A DNA stretch of 21,025 nucleotides from W1P20-047 sp045118335 (GCA_045118335.1 JBGUXY010000022.1:1-21025); one strand, 5' to 3'. Counted from the first letter of the stretch, positions 1 to 7,861 are shown. Made by a program: numbers and translations. Notes: generated from the sequence alone by a model not told the origin.

Positions 1-1369
1 AGCCCTTGGACTTGATGGCACCAACCACGACGCCGATGGCCAGCCAGCTGAAGCCGACGATCATCGTGAACGGCATGAAGCCCGTGAAGATGAATGCCAG
101 GATGAAGATGCCGCACCACGGGCAGATCAGATAACGCACGATGCCCTTGAAGTCGCGATGACCGCCCTTCACGAAGAAGTACCAGAACACGGCGAAGTTG
201 AGCACGATGAACGCGGTCAGCGCGCCGAAGTTCACGAGCGTGGTAAGGCGCTCGACGCCCAGGAAGGTGAGCAGCAGCGCAATGCCACCGATGAAGAACG
301 AGGCCAGCCACGGGGTCTGGTACTTCGGATGGACCTTGCCGAAGAAGCTCGGGATAACCTTGTCGCGGCCCATGCCGTAGAGCAGGCGGCTTGCAGCAAG
401 CTGGGCGTTCATGATGTTGGCAACGCCGATGGCGAAGATGTTCACCACGAGCAGGATGATGTAGAACGCCTTGCCGCCAATGGCTTCACCAGTCTGGAAG
501 AACGCGATGTCGGGGTTGAAGCCCGGGGTGTCAAGCGGCATGGCCAGTGCTGCGAAGTAGGTCTGCAGCATGAAGCAGATGACGATGATGACCAGGGCGA
601 TAAGAATACCACGGCCGATGTTCTTCTCGGGGTGGTCGGTTTCCTCGGCCAGCGTGGAGATGCCATCGAAACCCAGGAAGTTCAGGCACGCGATGGAGCA
701 AGCAGCAGCGATGAACCCAGGGGTGACCTTGCCCGGCTGCCAGATCGGATCCATGTTGAACTCGCCCGTGCCGCCGCCACCGGAAATGTAGCCGATGGCC
801 AACACCACGACGGCGATTACGATGAGAATCTCGATGGCGAAGAAGACCCAGTCGATGCCCTTGCTCATGGACATGCCGCGGATGTTAACGAAGGTGTTGA
901 ACGCGATGAAAGCGACGATCCACACCCATGAAACCCAAGGTGCGTTGAAGCCGAACAGGGCGTCGATCAGCGCCACGCCCCAGTTGCCCACCATGGTGTA
1001 GAGCAGGGCGGGAGCGATGCAGTAGTCCAGCAGGATAACCCAACCGGACAGGAAGCCGATGTGCGGGTTGATGCCACGCTGCACGTAGCTGTACACCGAA
1101 CCGGCGATGGGGAAACGCGCCGACATGGCCATGTAGGACAGGGCCGTGAACAAGATGGCACAGAAGCCCACCAGGTAGACGAGCGTCGGCATGCCGCCGC
1201 CGTCCTGCATGACGTAACCGTAAATCGAGTGAGGCGCGATGATGACCATGAACAGCACGCCGTAGAGCACGACGTCCCACAGGCCGAGCTGGCGCTTCAG
1301 CTCTTGCTTGTAACCGAACTGCTCGAGGGCACCACCATCGGCAGCAACGGTTCTGTTTTCGTTTGCCAT
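1..1369 (-). CDS. APC family amino acid permease (partial, C-terminus off the left edge)
   Basis: Integral membrane secondary transporter of the amino acid-polyamine-organocation superfamily (PotE/YjdE-like), probably a proton symporter or exchanger for an amino acid or related amine. I translated the minus strand directly: 456 codons are open from the ATG at 1369 to the window edge. The start MANENRTVAADGG is followed by LWDVVLYGVLFM in the first helix, then many hydrophobic helices (FCAILFTALSYMAMSARFP, ILIVIAVVVLAIGYISG) and the family-typical FLGFDGISTLAEET and QLAASRLLYGMGRDK regions, giving about 11-12 segments. An AGGAGAAGG ribosome binding site lies just upstream of the start. It sits 63 nt downstream of the amidase gene on the same strand, so co-transcription is likely and the substrate may be linked to amides. 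The exact substrate cannot be read from the sequence. Confidence 0.9.
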   Translation of the reverse strand, partial: MANENRTVAADGGALEQFGYKQELKRQLGLWDVVLYGVLFMVIIAPHSIYGYVMQDGGGMPTLVYLVGFCAILFTALSYMAMSARFPIAGSVYSYVQRGINPHIGFLSGWVILLDYCIAPALLYTMVGNWGVALIDALFGFNAPWVSWVWIVAFIAFNTFVNIRGMSMSKGIDWVFFAIEILIVIAVVVLAIGYISGGGGTGEFNMDPIWQPGKVTPGFIAAACSIACLNFLGFDGISTLAEETDHPEKNIGRGILIALVIIVICFMLQTYFAALAMPLDTPGFNPDIAFFQTGEAIGGKAFYIILLVVNIFAIGVANIMNAQLAASRLLYGMGRDKVIPSFFGKVHPKYQTPWLASFFIGGIALLLTFLGVERLTTLVNFGALTAFIVLNFAVFWYFFVKGGHRDFKGIVRYLICPWCGIFILAFIFTGFMPFTMIVGFSWLAIGVVVGAIKSKG

Positions 1370-1432
1370 TTTTTCCTTCTCCTTGCACTTACATTACATG
1401 CGCGGGCAACCCCGCGCGAACCGCAGCAGATT

Positions 1433-2335
1433 CTACGGCAGCGGCACCAGCGGTGGGTAATCGGGTAGCTTGGGCGCACCAAAACGCAGCACGAGCGGCA
1501 CGTCACAGGGCTTGCACGACTGGTTGATCTCCAAGTCGCACTGCACGCTCATGTACATGTACGTATCCACGGCGCTCCAACCCAGCTGGTTCATCAGCAG
1601 CCTCTGCAGCTCCTTGCTCGTGTTCACGAGCGCGTCGTTGAACTCCTGGCCGCAGCCGATCACATACCACTTGTCGGCGGTTTCCAGAACAGGCCAATGC
1701 AATTCGAAATTCTTGACGAGATCAACCTTCACGGTTACCTCGGCAGGGATCTCGATGCCCGTACCGCACAGTTCGGCATCGCCCATCGTGGCATGCACGT
1801 CGCCCATCTGCAGCAGCGCGCCGGGAACCCGCACGGGGAAGTACAGGCGCACGCCCTTGCCGATGAGCTTGCAGTCCATGTTGCCGCCATGGCTGCCCAC
1901 GTAGCCGTCGATGACGTCGGGGCCGCTCGGGGCCGTACCGATCACGCCGATCATGGGACGTGCGGGGAACTTCAGCCCGTTGAACTCGCACATGCCGTCG
2001 ACCACGGGCACCTTGCGCGTGGCATATGGCGTGCCTTCGAACAACGGACCGCAGTGGTCGTCGGTGGCGATGGTGCCTTCTGGGGCAACTTCTACCTCGT
2101 AGATGTCAACTACCAGCACGTCACCCGGCTCAGCTCCATCGATGTAGACCGGACCTGCGGCGGGATTGGTGATGTCATAGCTGAAATCGATGTCGGCCAT
2201 CGTCACATTCTCGTCGACCAAGCGGTTCGAGAAGCAATCCAGCGTCTTGAACTTCAAGACTTCACCCACCGAGGCATGCGCACACGGCTCATTGTCTTTC
2301 GAGAACTTTCCCACATGGCTTTCAATTACCTGCAT
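1433..2335 (-). CDS. Acetamidase/formamidase family protein
   Basis: Cytosolic amidohydrolase of the FmdA/AmdA family, which hydrolyses formamide, acetamide or similar short amides to ammonia plus the acid. The 300-aa product shows family landmarks in order: TDDHCGPLFEGTPYAT (around residue 90), PMIGVIGTAPSG, VGSHGGNMD, and GDVHATMGDAELCGTGIE, which matches the conserved GDGHAAQGDGE-type segment. An in-frame upstream extension to 2506 exists, but the start at 2335 is preferred because AGGAGG lies 5 nt upstream of that ATG and family homology begins there. It is the first gene of a probable operon with the APC permease and is divergent from the acetyltransferase across an AT-rich 150-nt gap. 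The true substrate is uncertain. Some family members act on other amides. Confidence 0.9.
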   Translation of the reverse strand: MQVIESHVGKFSKDNEPCAHASVGEVLKFKTLDCFSNRLVDENVTMADIDFSYDITNPAAGPVYIDGAEPGDVLVVDIYEVEVAPEGTIATDDHCGPLFEGTPYATRKVPVVDGMCEFNGLKFPARPMIGVIGTAPSGPDVIDGYVGSHGGNMDCKLIGKGVRLYFPVRVPGALLQMGDVHATMGDAELCGTGIEIPAEVTVKVDLVKNFELHWPVLETADKWYVIGCGQEFNDALVNTSKELQRLLMNQLGWSAVDTYMYMSVQCDLEINQSCKPCDVPLVLRFGAPKLPDYPPLVPLP

Positions 2336-2486
2336 GACATCCTCCTCTCTGTCTTTTCTTTCTCTCTTTCCTGCTGCTTGCGTTTCCATGGCATTCACAT
2401 CGAAATGCCACCCTTTGCCATTATGATGATTAATGATAGTTTTTTCCATCGCGATTATTTTTTTTGTGCAACGGCAGGAGCAGGCT
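2336..2486. promoter_or_regulatory. Divergent AT-rich intergenic promoter region
   Basis: About 150 nt separates the minus-strand amidase from the plus-strand acetyltransferase. It is much more AT-rich than its surroundings, especially 2420-2470 with its T-runs and ATGATGATTAATGATA. Both genes must be transcribed from here. I do not see an unambiguous -35/-10 pair, so exact promoters are not assigned. Confidence 0.45.
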
Positions 2487-3065
2487 ATGGAAGATGCAAC
2501 GGGCACCGTTGGCGTGCGGTTGGCAAGACTGGAAGACTCGGAGCGGCTCGCACAGATTTATGCATACTATGTGAACGAAACCGCCATCACCTTCGAATAT
2601 GCAGCCCCCTCGGCCAAGGAATTCGCTCAGCGCGTCGAGCGCACAATGCAGCGCTATCCGTTCCTTGTCGCCGAACGCGACGGCCAAATTATGGGGTACG
2701 CCTATGCAGGCCCGCTCAAAGACCGCGCCGCGTACGATTGGGCATGCGAGACCACGGTTTACCTCGACCGCACGGCACGCCGCCAAGGTGCTGGCAGCAA
2801 GCTCTACAAAGCGCTCGAGGAAAAGCTCGCAGCCATGGGAATCGCAAATCTTTACGCCTGCATCGCCTATCCCACCTTCGAAGACGAGTACCTGACCCTT
2901 GACAGCGTGCGTTTCCACGAACGTTTGGGATTTTCGCAAATCGGCCGTTTTCATGCGTGCGGCCAGAAATTCGGACGCTGGTACGACATGGTTTGGATGG
3001 AAAAGACCATCGGCGAGCATGCGCCCAATCAGGCGCCCGTGCGCTTTGGCATGTATGGCGCTTGA
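2487..3065 (+). CDS. GNAT N-acetyltransferase, phosphinothricin acetyltransferase-like
   Basis: Cytosolic acetyl-CoA-dependent N-acetyltransferase of 192 aa. The pattern is that of the Pat/phosphinothricin acetyltransferase subgroup: IYAYYVNETAITFE near the N-terminus, YPFLVAERDGQIMGYAYAG, the acetyl-CoA binding loop RRQGAGSKLYKALEE, then FHERLGFSQIGRF and GQKFGRWYDMVWME. One deviation is that the usual N-x-x-S segment before HE-x-LGF is replaced by PTFEDEYLTLDSVRFHERLGF. Native substrates are probably amino-acid analogues or free amino acids such as methionine sulfone/sulfoximine, which cannot be distinguished here. An upstream in-frame ATG at 2433 is rejected because its extension is a hydrophobic stretch read from AT-rich promoter DNA. 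The ATG at 2487 has GCAGGAG 7 nt upstream. Confidence 0.88.
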   Translation: MEDATGTVGVRLARLEDSERLAQIYAYYVNETAITFEYAAPSAKEFAQRVERTMQRYPFLVAERDGQIMGYAYAGPLKDRAAYDWACETTVYLDRTARRQGAGSKLYKALEEKLAAMGIANLYACIAYPTFEDEYLTLDSVRFHERLGFSQIGRFHACGQKFGRWYDMVWMEKTIGEHAPNQAPVRFGMYGA

Positions 3066-3163
3066 TGGACATGCAAACCTCCACACCAGCGCAGTGAACG
3101 GTCGAAAACGACCCTCATCCGTCAACAACAAGTCAATTCGTTGCGAAGCAGCGAAGTATATGC

Positions 3164-3191
3164 TTGAAATCTTCGCTCGGTACAGTATTCT
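3164..3191 (+). promoter_or_regulatory. Putative sigma-70-type promoter of the FBPase gene
   Basis: TTGAAA (3164-3169) and TATTCT (3186-3191) are separated by 16 nt and lie about 57 nt before the FBPase start. A 6-bp inverted repeat, GCGAAG (3151-3156) and CTTCGC (3171-3176), brackets the -35 box and could be an operator. Assigned by eye. Confidence 0.45.
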
Positions 3192-3247
3192 GTTCCGATG
3201 ACGTTTTTCGCAAGATAGTAGGTTAAGCACCTATAAGGAGGATAAAC

Positions 3248-4990
3248 ATGACCGATCCGCAAACCGCACAGGCGCCCCGTCAGATCGACGAGCTGTTCGT
3301 CTCCGACGTACACGGAGAGTACGAATCGTTCGCGCACGTACTGAGGAGCGCCGCTGGCACCATCCGCTACCAGATCGACGATCTTTTCGGCACAACTCTA
3401 AGCGAAGAGGATCGCGCTGAACTTGCGACCCTGGTGTACTACCCCGCCGAAAAGATCGAACTCGCATGCGCAGCTGCAGCCGATCCGAGTGCCTGGCTCG
3501 TCGACGCTTCCGAGCTCCTGGCACAGCTTTTCGTGCACTTTGCCGCGATGCGCAGCCGCGACCTAGTCGCAACCGTGGCTCCGGCTGGTTTCGAAGAGGC
3601 GCTCACGCAGCTTGCAGACGCCGATGCCCAGGCAGCCGCCCATTGCGCCCGTGAGACGATGTCGGCACATCCCGGCGACGCTCGGGAATACGTGCTGGCA
3701 CTCTGCCTAGCCATCCAGCGTCTGGCCGTTGGCCGGCTGCACATGGTTGGCGACTGCTACGATCGCGGACCTTGCCCCGACCTGGTCATGGACGAGATGC
3801 TGGCCTGGCCCAACATCGACATCCAGTGGGGCAACCACGACATGCTGTGGATGGGTGCGGCACTTGGCCAGCCTGGCTGCGTGTGCAACGCCGTGCGCAT
3901 CTGCGCCCGTTATGGCAACCTCTCGGTGCTCGAAGAAACCTACGGCATCGATCTTTCGCCCTTGAAAGATTTCGCCCGCACCGCCTACGCCGACGACCCG
4001 TGCGTGGCATTCGGCCTGAAGGGAAGCCCTGCGATCAGCGAAGAGGAAATCGCACTTTCCGCCAAGGTGCAGAAGGCCATGGCCTTCATCCAGTTCAAGG
4101 TGGAAGCCAAGCTCATCGCCGAAAACCCCTCGTTTGGACTCGAGAAGCGCAACTTGCTTCACCACATCGACTATGAAGCTGGAACCGTGGAGCTCGACGG
4201 CACGGTGCACGAGCTTACCGACAAGGTCTTCCCCACCATCGACCCGGCAGACCCCTACCGCATGACGGCAGAAGAGCAGCAGGTCGTCGACCAGCTGGCC
4301 GCCGCTTTCGTGAGCTGCGAGCGCCTGCAGCGCCACATCGCCCTGTTCCTGGAAAAGGGCAGCCTGTACAAGATCTGTGGCGATACGCTCATGTTCCATG
4401 CGTGCGTGCCGCTCAATGCCGATGGCACGCTGAAGCAGGTCGACTTCTTCGGCAACACCTATCAGGGACAGTCGCTGTTCGACGCGGTTGACGGCTATGT
4501 CCGCGCCGCCTTCCAGGCAACCGAGCCGGAAGAGCGCAAGCGCGGCCTCGACCTTTTGTGGTACCTCTGGCTGGGCGAAGGCTCTCCCCTGTTCGCGAAG
4601 AGCAAGATGGCCACGTTCGAGCTCTACCTCATCGCCGACAAGGCTGCTCGCAAGGAAGTGAAGAACCCGTATTATTCGCTGCTCGAAGACGAGCAGGTCA
4701 TGAACGGCATCATCGAGGACTTCGGCATGGATCCCGCGACGTCTCGCATGGTGAGCGGACATGTGCCCGTGAAGGTGAAAAACGGCGAAGACCCCGTGAA
4801 GTGCGGTGGCAAGGTGCTCATCATCGACGGCGGCATGTCGCGCGCCTACCAGCCCACCACCGGTATCGCAGGCTTTGCGCTGACCAAGGGTAGCGACGGC
4901 GTGCTCCTGGGTACCCTCGAGCCGTTCTGCGGCAAGCAGGAAGCCATCGAGGGCAATCGCGAGATCGGCGTGACCTGGCGCGCTCTCTAG
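3248..4990 (+). CDS. fbp: Fructose-1,6-bisphosphatase, class III
   Basis: Gluconeogenic enzyme that dephosphorylates fructose 1,6-bisphosphate to fructose 6-phosphate. Class III (FBPase_2 family, metallophosphatase fold) is typical of Firmicutes and some anaerobic Actinomycetota. The 580-aa protein is slightly shorter than the roughly 640-670 aa common in Firmicutes. The metallophosphatase motifs are intact: SDVHGEY (Asp20, His22), GDCYDRGP (Asp169, Asp172, Arg173) and GNHDMLWMG (Asn196, His197, Asp198). Late conserved segments GDTLMFHACVPLN, MVSGHVPVKVKNGEDPVKC and IIDGGMSRAYQPTTGIAG are also present. AAGGAGGATAAAC precedes the ATG closely, a near-ideal ribosome binding site. It appears monocistronic, with a candidate promoter at 3164-3191 and a terminator at 5100-5130. 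Confidence 0.97.
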   Translation: MTDPQTAQAPRQIDELFVSDVHGEYESFAHVLRSAAGTIRYQIDDLFGTTLSEEDRAELATLVYYPAEKIELACAAAADPSAWLVDASELLAQLFVHFAAMRSRDLVATVAPAGFEEALTQLADADAQAAAHCARETMSAHPGDAREYVLALCLAIQRLAVGRLHMVGDCYDRGPCPDLVMDEMLAWPNIDIQWGNHDMLWMGAALGQPGCVCNAVRICARYGNLSVLEETYGIDLSPLKDFARTAYADDPCVAFGLKGSPAISEEEIALSAKVQKAMAFIQFKVEAKLIAENPSFGLEKRNLLHHIDYEAGTVELDGTVHELTDKVFPTIDPADPYRMTAEEQQVVDQLAAAFVSCERLQRHIALFLEKGSLYKICGDTLMFHACVPLNADGTLKQVDFFGNTYQGQSLFDAVDGYVRAAFQATEPEERKRGLDLLWYLWLGEGSPLFAKSKMATFELYLIADKAARKEVKNPYYSLLEDEQVMNGIIEDFGMDPATSRMVSGHVPVKVKNGEDPVKCGGKVLIIDGGMSRAYQPTTGIAGFALTKGSDGVLLGTLEPFCGKQEAIEGNREIGVTWRAL

Positions 4991-5099
4991 AGCCTGGCAT
5001 CTCAACGCCATTGGCTGCTAGCACGAGCAATCGGTTCGCTGGCGCCCAGGTTTGATGGTTCGAGATTGTTCTGCATGAAGCTATTACTGTAGTTCTGTC

Positions 5100-5130
5100 A
5101 AGGGCTTCCCTTCGCGTGAGGGAAGCCCTT
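5100..5130 (+). terminator. Strong hairpin terminator after FBPase
   Basis: A perfect 11-bp inverted repeat, AAGGGCTTCCC (5100-5110) and GGGAAGCCCTT (5120-5130), with a 9-nt loop, lies 110 nt after the stop codon. The stem itself ends in TT and is followed by CTTGCT, so the U-tract is weak. Confidence 0.7.
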
Positions 5131-5214
5131 CTTGCTAAGGCGCCATCCTTTACAAAGTGGAGCATCTTCATGGAAACTCATGCGTAGCAGCGACTTCATG
5201 TGCGTTTTCGAGGC

Positions 5215-5450
5215 CCAATTCGATGGATTTCGGCCGTTGAGTCCGCAGTTCGAAGAAGAAATGCAAAAAAACCGCTATATGGTGCGAATCAATTTCTGTT
5301 TGCTTGAATGAATGTTGCATATATGAAACATCTATTGACGTTTATGCAACATTTTTATCTTGGCTGGGGAAACAACTCACACCATATGGCGGTTTTTTTG
5401 CATTTCTTCTTCGAACTGCGGACTCAGCTGGTTTCATCGGGCTGAATTGG
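5215..5450. repeat. 236-nt concentric near-palindrome
   Basis: The main arms, 5238-5284 and 5380-5426, are 47 nt each and reverse complementary with a single mismatch, including a run of seven A's matched by seven T's. Inside lies a perfect 11-bp repeat, AATGTTGCATA (5311-5321) and TATGCAACATT (5343-5353), and outside lies CCAATTC (5215-5221) and GAATTGG (5444-5450). All three pairs share a centre at about 5332, so the whole block is one old, partly diverged palindrome. It lies between converging genes and encodes no credible protein. It could be a MITE, a fusion of two inverted repeats, or a bidirectional terminator. No clear target-site duplication is visible. Confidence 0.85.
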
Positions 5451-5497
5451 TGCTTATTCGTTTCAAAACCGCTGTTGCCCTCAAATGAATAGGGGAA

Positions 5498-5941
5498 TCA
5501 GAGCTGGTCTTCGGCAATCTGGCTGTTCATGAACTCATGCTCGCGCGAAACTTCGGCGACAAGAGTTGCAAATGGCCAAAGGCGGTTGTACTGGGTAACC
5601 TGGGCCTTGCTACCAACCGAGCAACCCGCTTCGCGCATCGCGGCAAGCAGCGCGTTCAACTGGGCGTTGCCCACATTGGCAAGCAGCATGAACTCGGATT
5701 CGGGAGCTTGTCCCACATACGGGGTTCGAGACATGCGAAAGCCAGGCAAGCCAGCCAAAGCACCCACCGGGTTGCCCACTTGGTCAAGGGCAACGGTCTT
5801 CACGCGAATCCCCTGCGAAGCAAGCACGGCCCGCACCGCATCACCGCGCTGCGTCCCCTCGTCCAAACGATAGAGCAACGCGGTTGGCTGCGAAACACTC
5901 GCACCGACACGCTTCTTCCCACTCTTCTGCTTCTTTGCCAT
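5498..5941 (-). CDS. DUF3783-like domain protein
   Basis: A 147-aa protein of unknown function. The N-terminus is basic (MAKKQKSGKKRVG). The middle reads ESEFMLLANVGNAQLNALLAAMREAG, a small alpha/beta unit, and the C-terminus reads KAQVTQYNRLWPFATLVAEVSREHEF. This last part matches the DUF3783 pattern of a Thr-x-x-Asn-x-x-Trp segment followed by a helix ending in Glu-His. The family is scattered in Clostridia and Coriobacteriia and has no established role. The start is supported by GAGGTGAGAG directly before the ATG. It lies downstream of the rubrerythrin fusion on the same strand, with a strong hairpin in between (5956-5980), so it may be only partly co-transcribed. The assignment is from memory of the pattern and not a profile search. 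Confidence 0.7.
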   Translation of the reverse strand: MAKKQKSGKKRVGASVSQPTALLYRLDEGTQRGDAVRAVLASQGIRVKTVALDQVGNPVGALAGLPGFRMSRTPYVGQAPESEFMLLANVGNAQLNALLAAMREAGCSVGSKAQVTQYNRLWPFATLVAEVSREHEFMNSQIAEDQL

Positions 5942-5955
5942 CTCTCACCTCAAAC

Positions 5956-5980
5956 ACGGAGCAGGGGGCAATCCCCTGCT
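5956..5980 (-). terminator. 10-bp perfect hairpin between the rubrerythrin fusion and the DUF3783-like gene
   Basis: GGAGCAGGGG (5956-5965) and CCCCTGCTCC (5971-5980) form a perfect stem with a 5-nt loop. On the minus strand it follows the fusion gene by about 100 nt and ends about 15 nt before the next start codon. The trailing T-run is short (GTGTTTG), so it may be a leaky terminator or an RNA-stability/translation control element. Confidence 0.55.
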
Positions 5981-6079
5981 CCAATAAACCAATCGAGAAT
6001 GCGCTTGTGCAATCCTACCGATTGAGCCATACATGAGTCAAACAACTACGGGCAGCTGACTCACCATTACAACCGCGGA

Positions 6080-7417
6080 CTAGAAGTAGCGGTCCAGCAG
6101 ACCCTTCAGGGCCTTGCCGTGACGGGCTTCGTCGCGGGCCATCTCGTGGACGGTGTCATGGATGGCGTCGAGGCCGAGCTTCTTGGCCAGGGAGGCCAGC
6201 TCGGTCTTGCCGGCAGTGGCGCCGAATTCGCAGTCGACGCGCCAGGCCAGGTTGGCCTTGGTGTCGGCCTTCATGTTGGGCTCAAGATCCTCGCCCAGCA
6301 GCTCGGCGAACTTGGCTGCATGCTCGGCCTCTTCGAAGGCGGCCTTCTCCCAATACAGGCCAACCTCGGGATAGCCTTCGCGATGAGCGATGCGAGCCAT
6401 GCACAGGTACATGCCCACCTCGGAGCACTCGCCGGTGAAGTTAGCCATGAGCTGCTTGAAGATGTATTCCTTGTCCTCGTCGGAGATGTTCTCGTTGTCT
6501 TTCACGGTCTTGGCGTAGACACCAAACTCGTGCTCGGCGGCCAGGGTCAGCTCACCTTCTACCTTTTCGAACATGCTCGCCGGAGCATGGCAGACTGGGC
6601 ACTCCGCAGGAGGCTGCTCGCCCTCGTAGATGTAACCGCAAACCTTGCATACCCACTTATCCATGGATTTTTCTCCTTCCGTTGAGGCGTCTTTGCCGAC
6701 GCCGGTTTCACTTGCTTGTGCTGAAACAGCTGCCGCGGGAACTGCAGCCGCACTGGTGGCCGCCGCGCCGTAGACGGGCTCGAAGTCTTCTGCGCCATGC
6801 TTGCAGATCGGGCAGACGAAATCGGCGGGCAGCTCGGCACCTTCGTAGATGTAGCCACACACGGTGCACTTCCATGCCGTGATCTCGCCTGTCGGCTCCT
6901 GCTTGGGAGCGCTCTTCTTCTTGGTCACGCTCTGATAGTAGCCATAGGTGATGGACGGCTCGTCGGAAAGGCGCTCGGCTTGGCGAACCTCGCCCACATA
7001 CATCACATGGCTGCCCAGGTCTTCGCGGGCGATGACCTTGCAGCTGAAAAACGCGTTCGCCGTGGTCTCGTACACCAGGCCATCGACAGTGCGCCCGACG
7101 CTCGCGACGTGCGCATCAGCCGAATCGCTCTGGTCGAACTTGTCCACATTGTGACCGCTCTGCATGCCGAAGTGCGCGAAGAATTCCGCTGGCGTGGCTT
7201 CGGTGAGAACCGAGACGCTGAAAATGCCCGCCTCGTCGATCATCTCCTGCGTGCAGGAACCCTTCACGCACGAAATGCTCACCTGGCGAGGATCGGATGC
7301 TGCCTGGATGGCAGTGTTGACGATGCAGGCGTTGTCACGTTCGCCTACGCGGGATGCCAACAGGAACAACCCGTAAGTGAACTGGTGAAACGCCTTCCTG
7401 TTGATAGAATCGGTCAT
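6080..7417 (-). CDS. Flavin reductase-rubredoxin-rubredoxin-rubrerythrin fusion
   Basis: Cytosolic reactive-oxygen scavenger of 445 aa with an electron relay in one chain. Residues 1-165 are a flavin reductase-like FMN domain (RKAFHQFTYGLFLLASRVG, INTA-type core). Around 180-225 is a rubredoxin (CTVCGYIYEG, CPICKHG). A low-complexity Ala/Ser linker follows, then a second rubredoxin at about 252-290 (CKVCGYIYEG, CPVCHAP) and a ferritin-like diiron domain with ligand motifs FTGECSEVGMYL, FEEAEHAAKF, CEFGATAGKTEL and ARDEARHG. The first half equals high-molecular-weight rubredoxin (Hrb). The second half equals reverse rubrerythrin, which has rubredoxin at its N-terminus and reduces H2O2/O2. The ATG at 7417 overlaps the regulator's stop codon (TGATG). 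Residue 252 is an internal ATG at 6664 preceded by GAAGGAG, so a free 194-aa rubrerythrin may also be made. Confidence 0.93.
   Translation of the reverse strand: MTDSINRKAFHQFTYGLFLLASRVGERDNACIVNTAIQAASDPRQVSISCVKGSCTQEMIDEAGIFSVSVLTEATPAEFFAHFGMQSGHNVDKFDQSDSADAHVASVGRTVDGLVYETTANAFFSCKVIAREDLGSHVMYVGEVRQAERLSDEPSITYGYYQSVTKKKSAPKQEPTGEITAWKCTVCGYIYEGAELPADFVCPICKHGAEDFEPVYGAAATSAAAVPAAAVSAQASETGVGKDASTEGEKSMDKWVCKVCGYIYEGEQPPAECPVCHAPASMFEKVEGELTLAAEHEFGVYAKTVKDNENISDEDKEYIFKQLMANFTGECSEVGMYLCMARIAHREGYPEVGLYWEKAAFEEAEHAAKFAELLGEDLEPNMKADTKANLAWRVDCEFGATAGKTELASLAKKLGLDAIHDTVHEMARDEARHGKALKGLLDRYF
6664..6679 (-). promoter_or_regulatory. Internal ribosome binding site and ATG within the fusion gene
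   Basis: On the minus strand GAAGGAGAAAAATCC immediately precedes an in-frame ATG at 6664 (MDKWVCKVCGY). The spacing and strength are those of a genuine Shine-Dalgarno site, and the ATG is exactly where free-standing reverse rubrerythrins begin. It is probably the relic, or still-working start, of a once separate gene. Confidence 0.6.
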
Positions 7418-7821
7418 CAATCTCCCTTCTCTTCAACCTGCTGGCACGCAGGACAGACACCGTCGTAGAGCAAGGTTTGACCGGTTATCCGATAGCCCGT
7501 GAAAGCCGACACGCGCGCTTGGGAATCCCCGTCTGACGCAGCGTCGACGTCCACGTCTTCCACTTGGCCGCAAACGGCGCACACCACATGCGAATGCGGG
7601 TCGGTGCGGTAATCGAACCGCTCTGCCCCGCCCCCGGCATGAACCGCGATGGCTTCGCCTGCATCCACCATCTTGTGGAGCGTACGATAAACCGTAGCCT
7701 TGCTGATGTTGGGACGACGCTCGCTCACCGCAAGGTACACGTCATCAGCCGTAGGGTGGTTGCCCAGCATCCTGAGCTGTTCGGCGATGATGCTCTGCTG
7801 CACCGTGTGGCGAATCCCCAT
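7417..7821 (-). CDS. Fur family regulator, PerR-like
   Basis: DNA-binding metalloregulator of 134 aa. The winged helix contains HPTADDVY and ISKATVYRTLHKMVDAG. By alignment in the head to B. subtilis PerR, the regulatory-site ligands are His22, Asp70, His76, His78 and Asp89. The Asp at the last position (CGQVEDVD) is the PerR-type residue where Fur proteins carry Glu. The structural zinc site is four cysteines, CAVC (81, 84) and CPAC (123, 126). It is the first gene of an operon with the rubredoxin/rubrerythrin fusion, linked by a TGATG stop-start overlap, which fits peroxide-responsive control of an oxygen-defence enzyme. A Fur-type operator just upstream implies autoregulation. The N-terminus is somewhat short, and Fur or Zur function cannot be excluded. 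Confidence 0.88.
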   Translation of the reverse strand: MGIRHTVQQSIIAEQLRMLGNHPTADDVYLAVSERRPNISKATVYRTLHKMVDAGEAIAVHAGGGAERFDYRTDPHSHVVCAVCGQVEDVDVDAASDGDSQARVSAFTGYRITGQTLLYDGVCPACQQVEEKGD

Positions 7822-7861
7822 GGTCCCTCTCTCGTTACGACTGAGTCCATTAAGCGATTAT

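Noticed and set aside
158..931. Plus-strand 257-aa open frame opposite the permease
   Set aside because: Antisense shadow. Its product is His/Asp/Glu-rich low complexity, while the minus strand gives a clear APC permease.
1697..2902. Plus-strand 401-aa open frame
   Set aside because: Lies opposite the amidase and then runs out of frame across the acetyltransferase, with no motifs or ribosome binding site.
3100..3113. GGTCG-AAAA-CGACC hairpin after the acetyltransferase gene
   Set aside because: A real but only 5-bp stem with no T-run, so not enough to call a terminator.
3707..5011. Minus-strand 434-aa open frame
   Set aside because: Antisense to the well-supported FBPase gene, with His/Val/Glu-rich shadow composition.
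5304..5492. 62-aa open frame across the palindrome
   Set aside because: No ribosome binding site, and most of its sequence is the palindrome arm, so it is probably not translated.
6005..6035. tRNA D-arm-like stretch (GGCTCAATCGGTAG on the minus strand)
   Set aside because: No acceptor stem, anticodon arm or T-loop can be placed around it, and the D-stem does not close. At most a chance match or a remnant.
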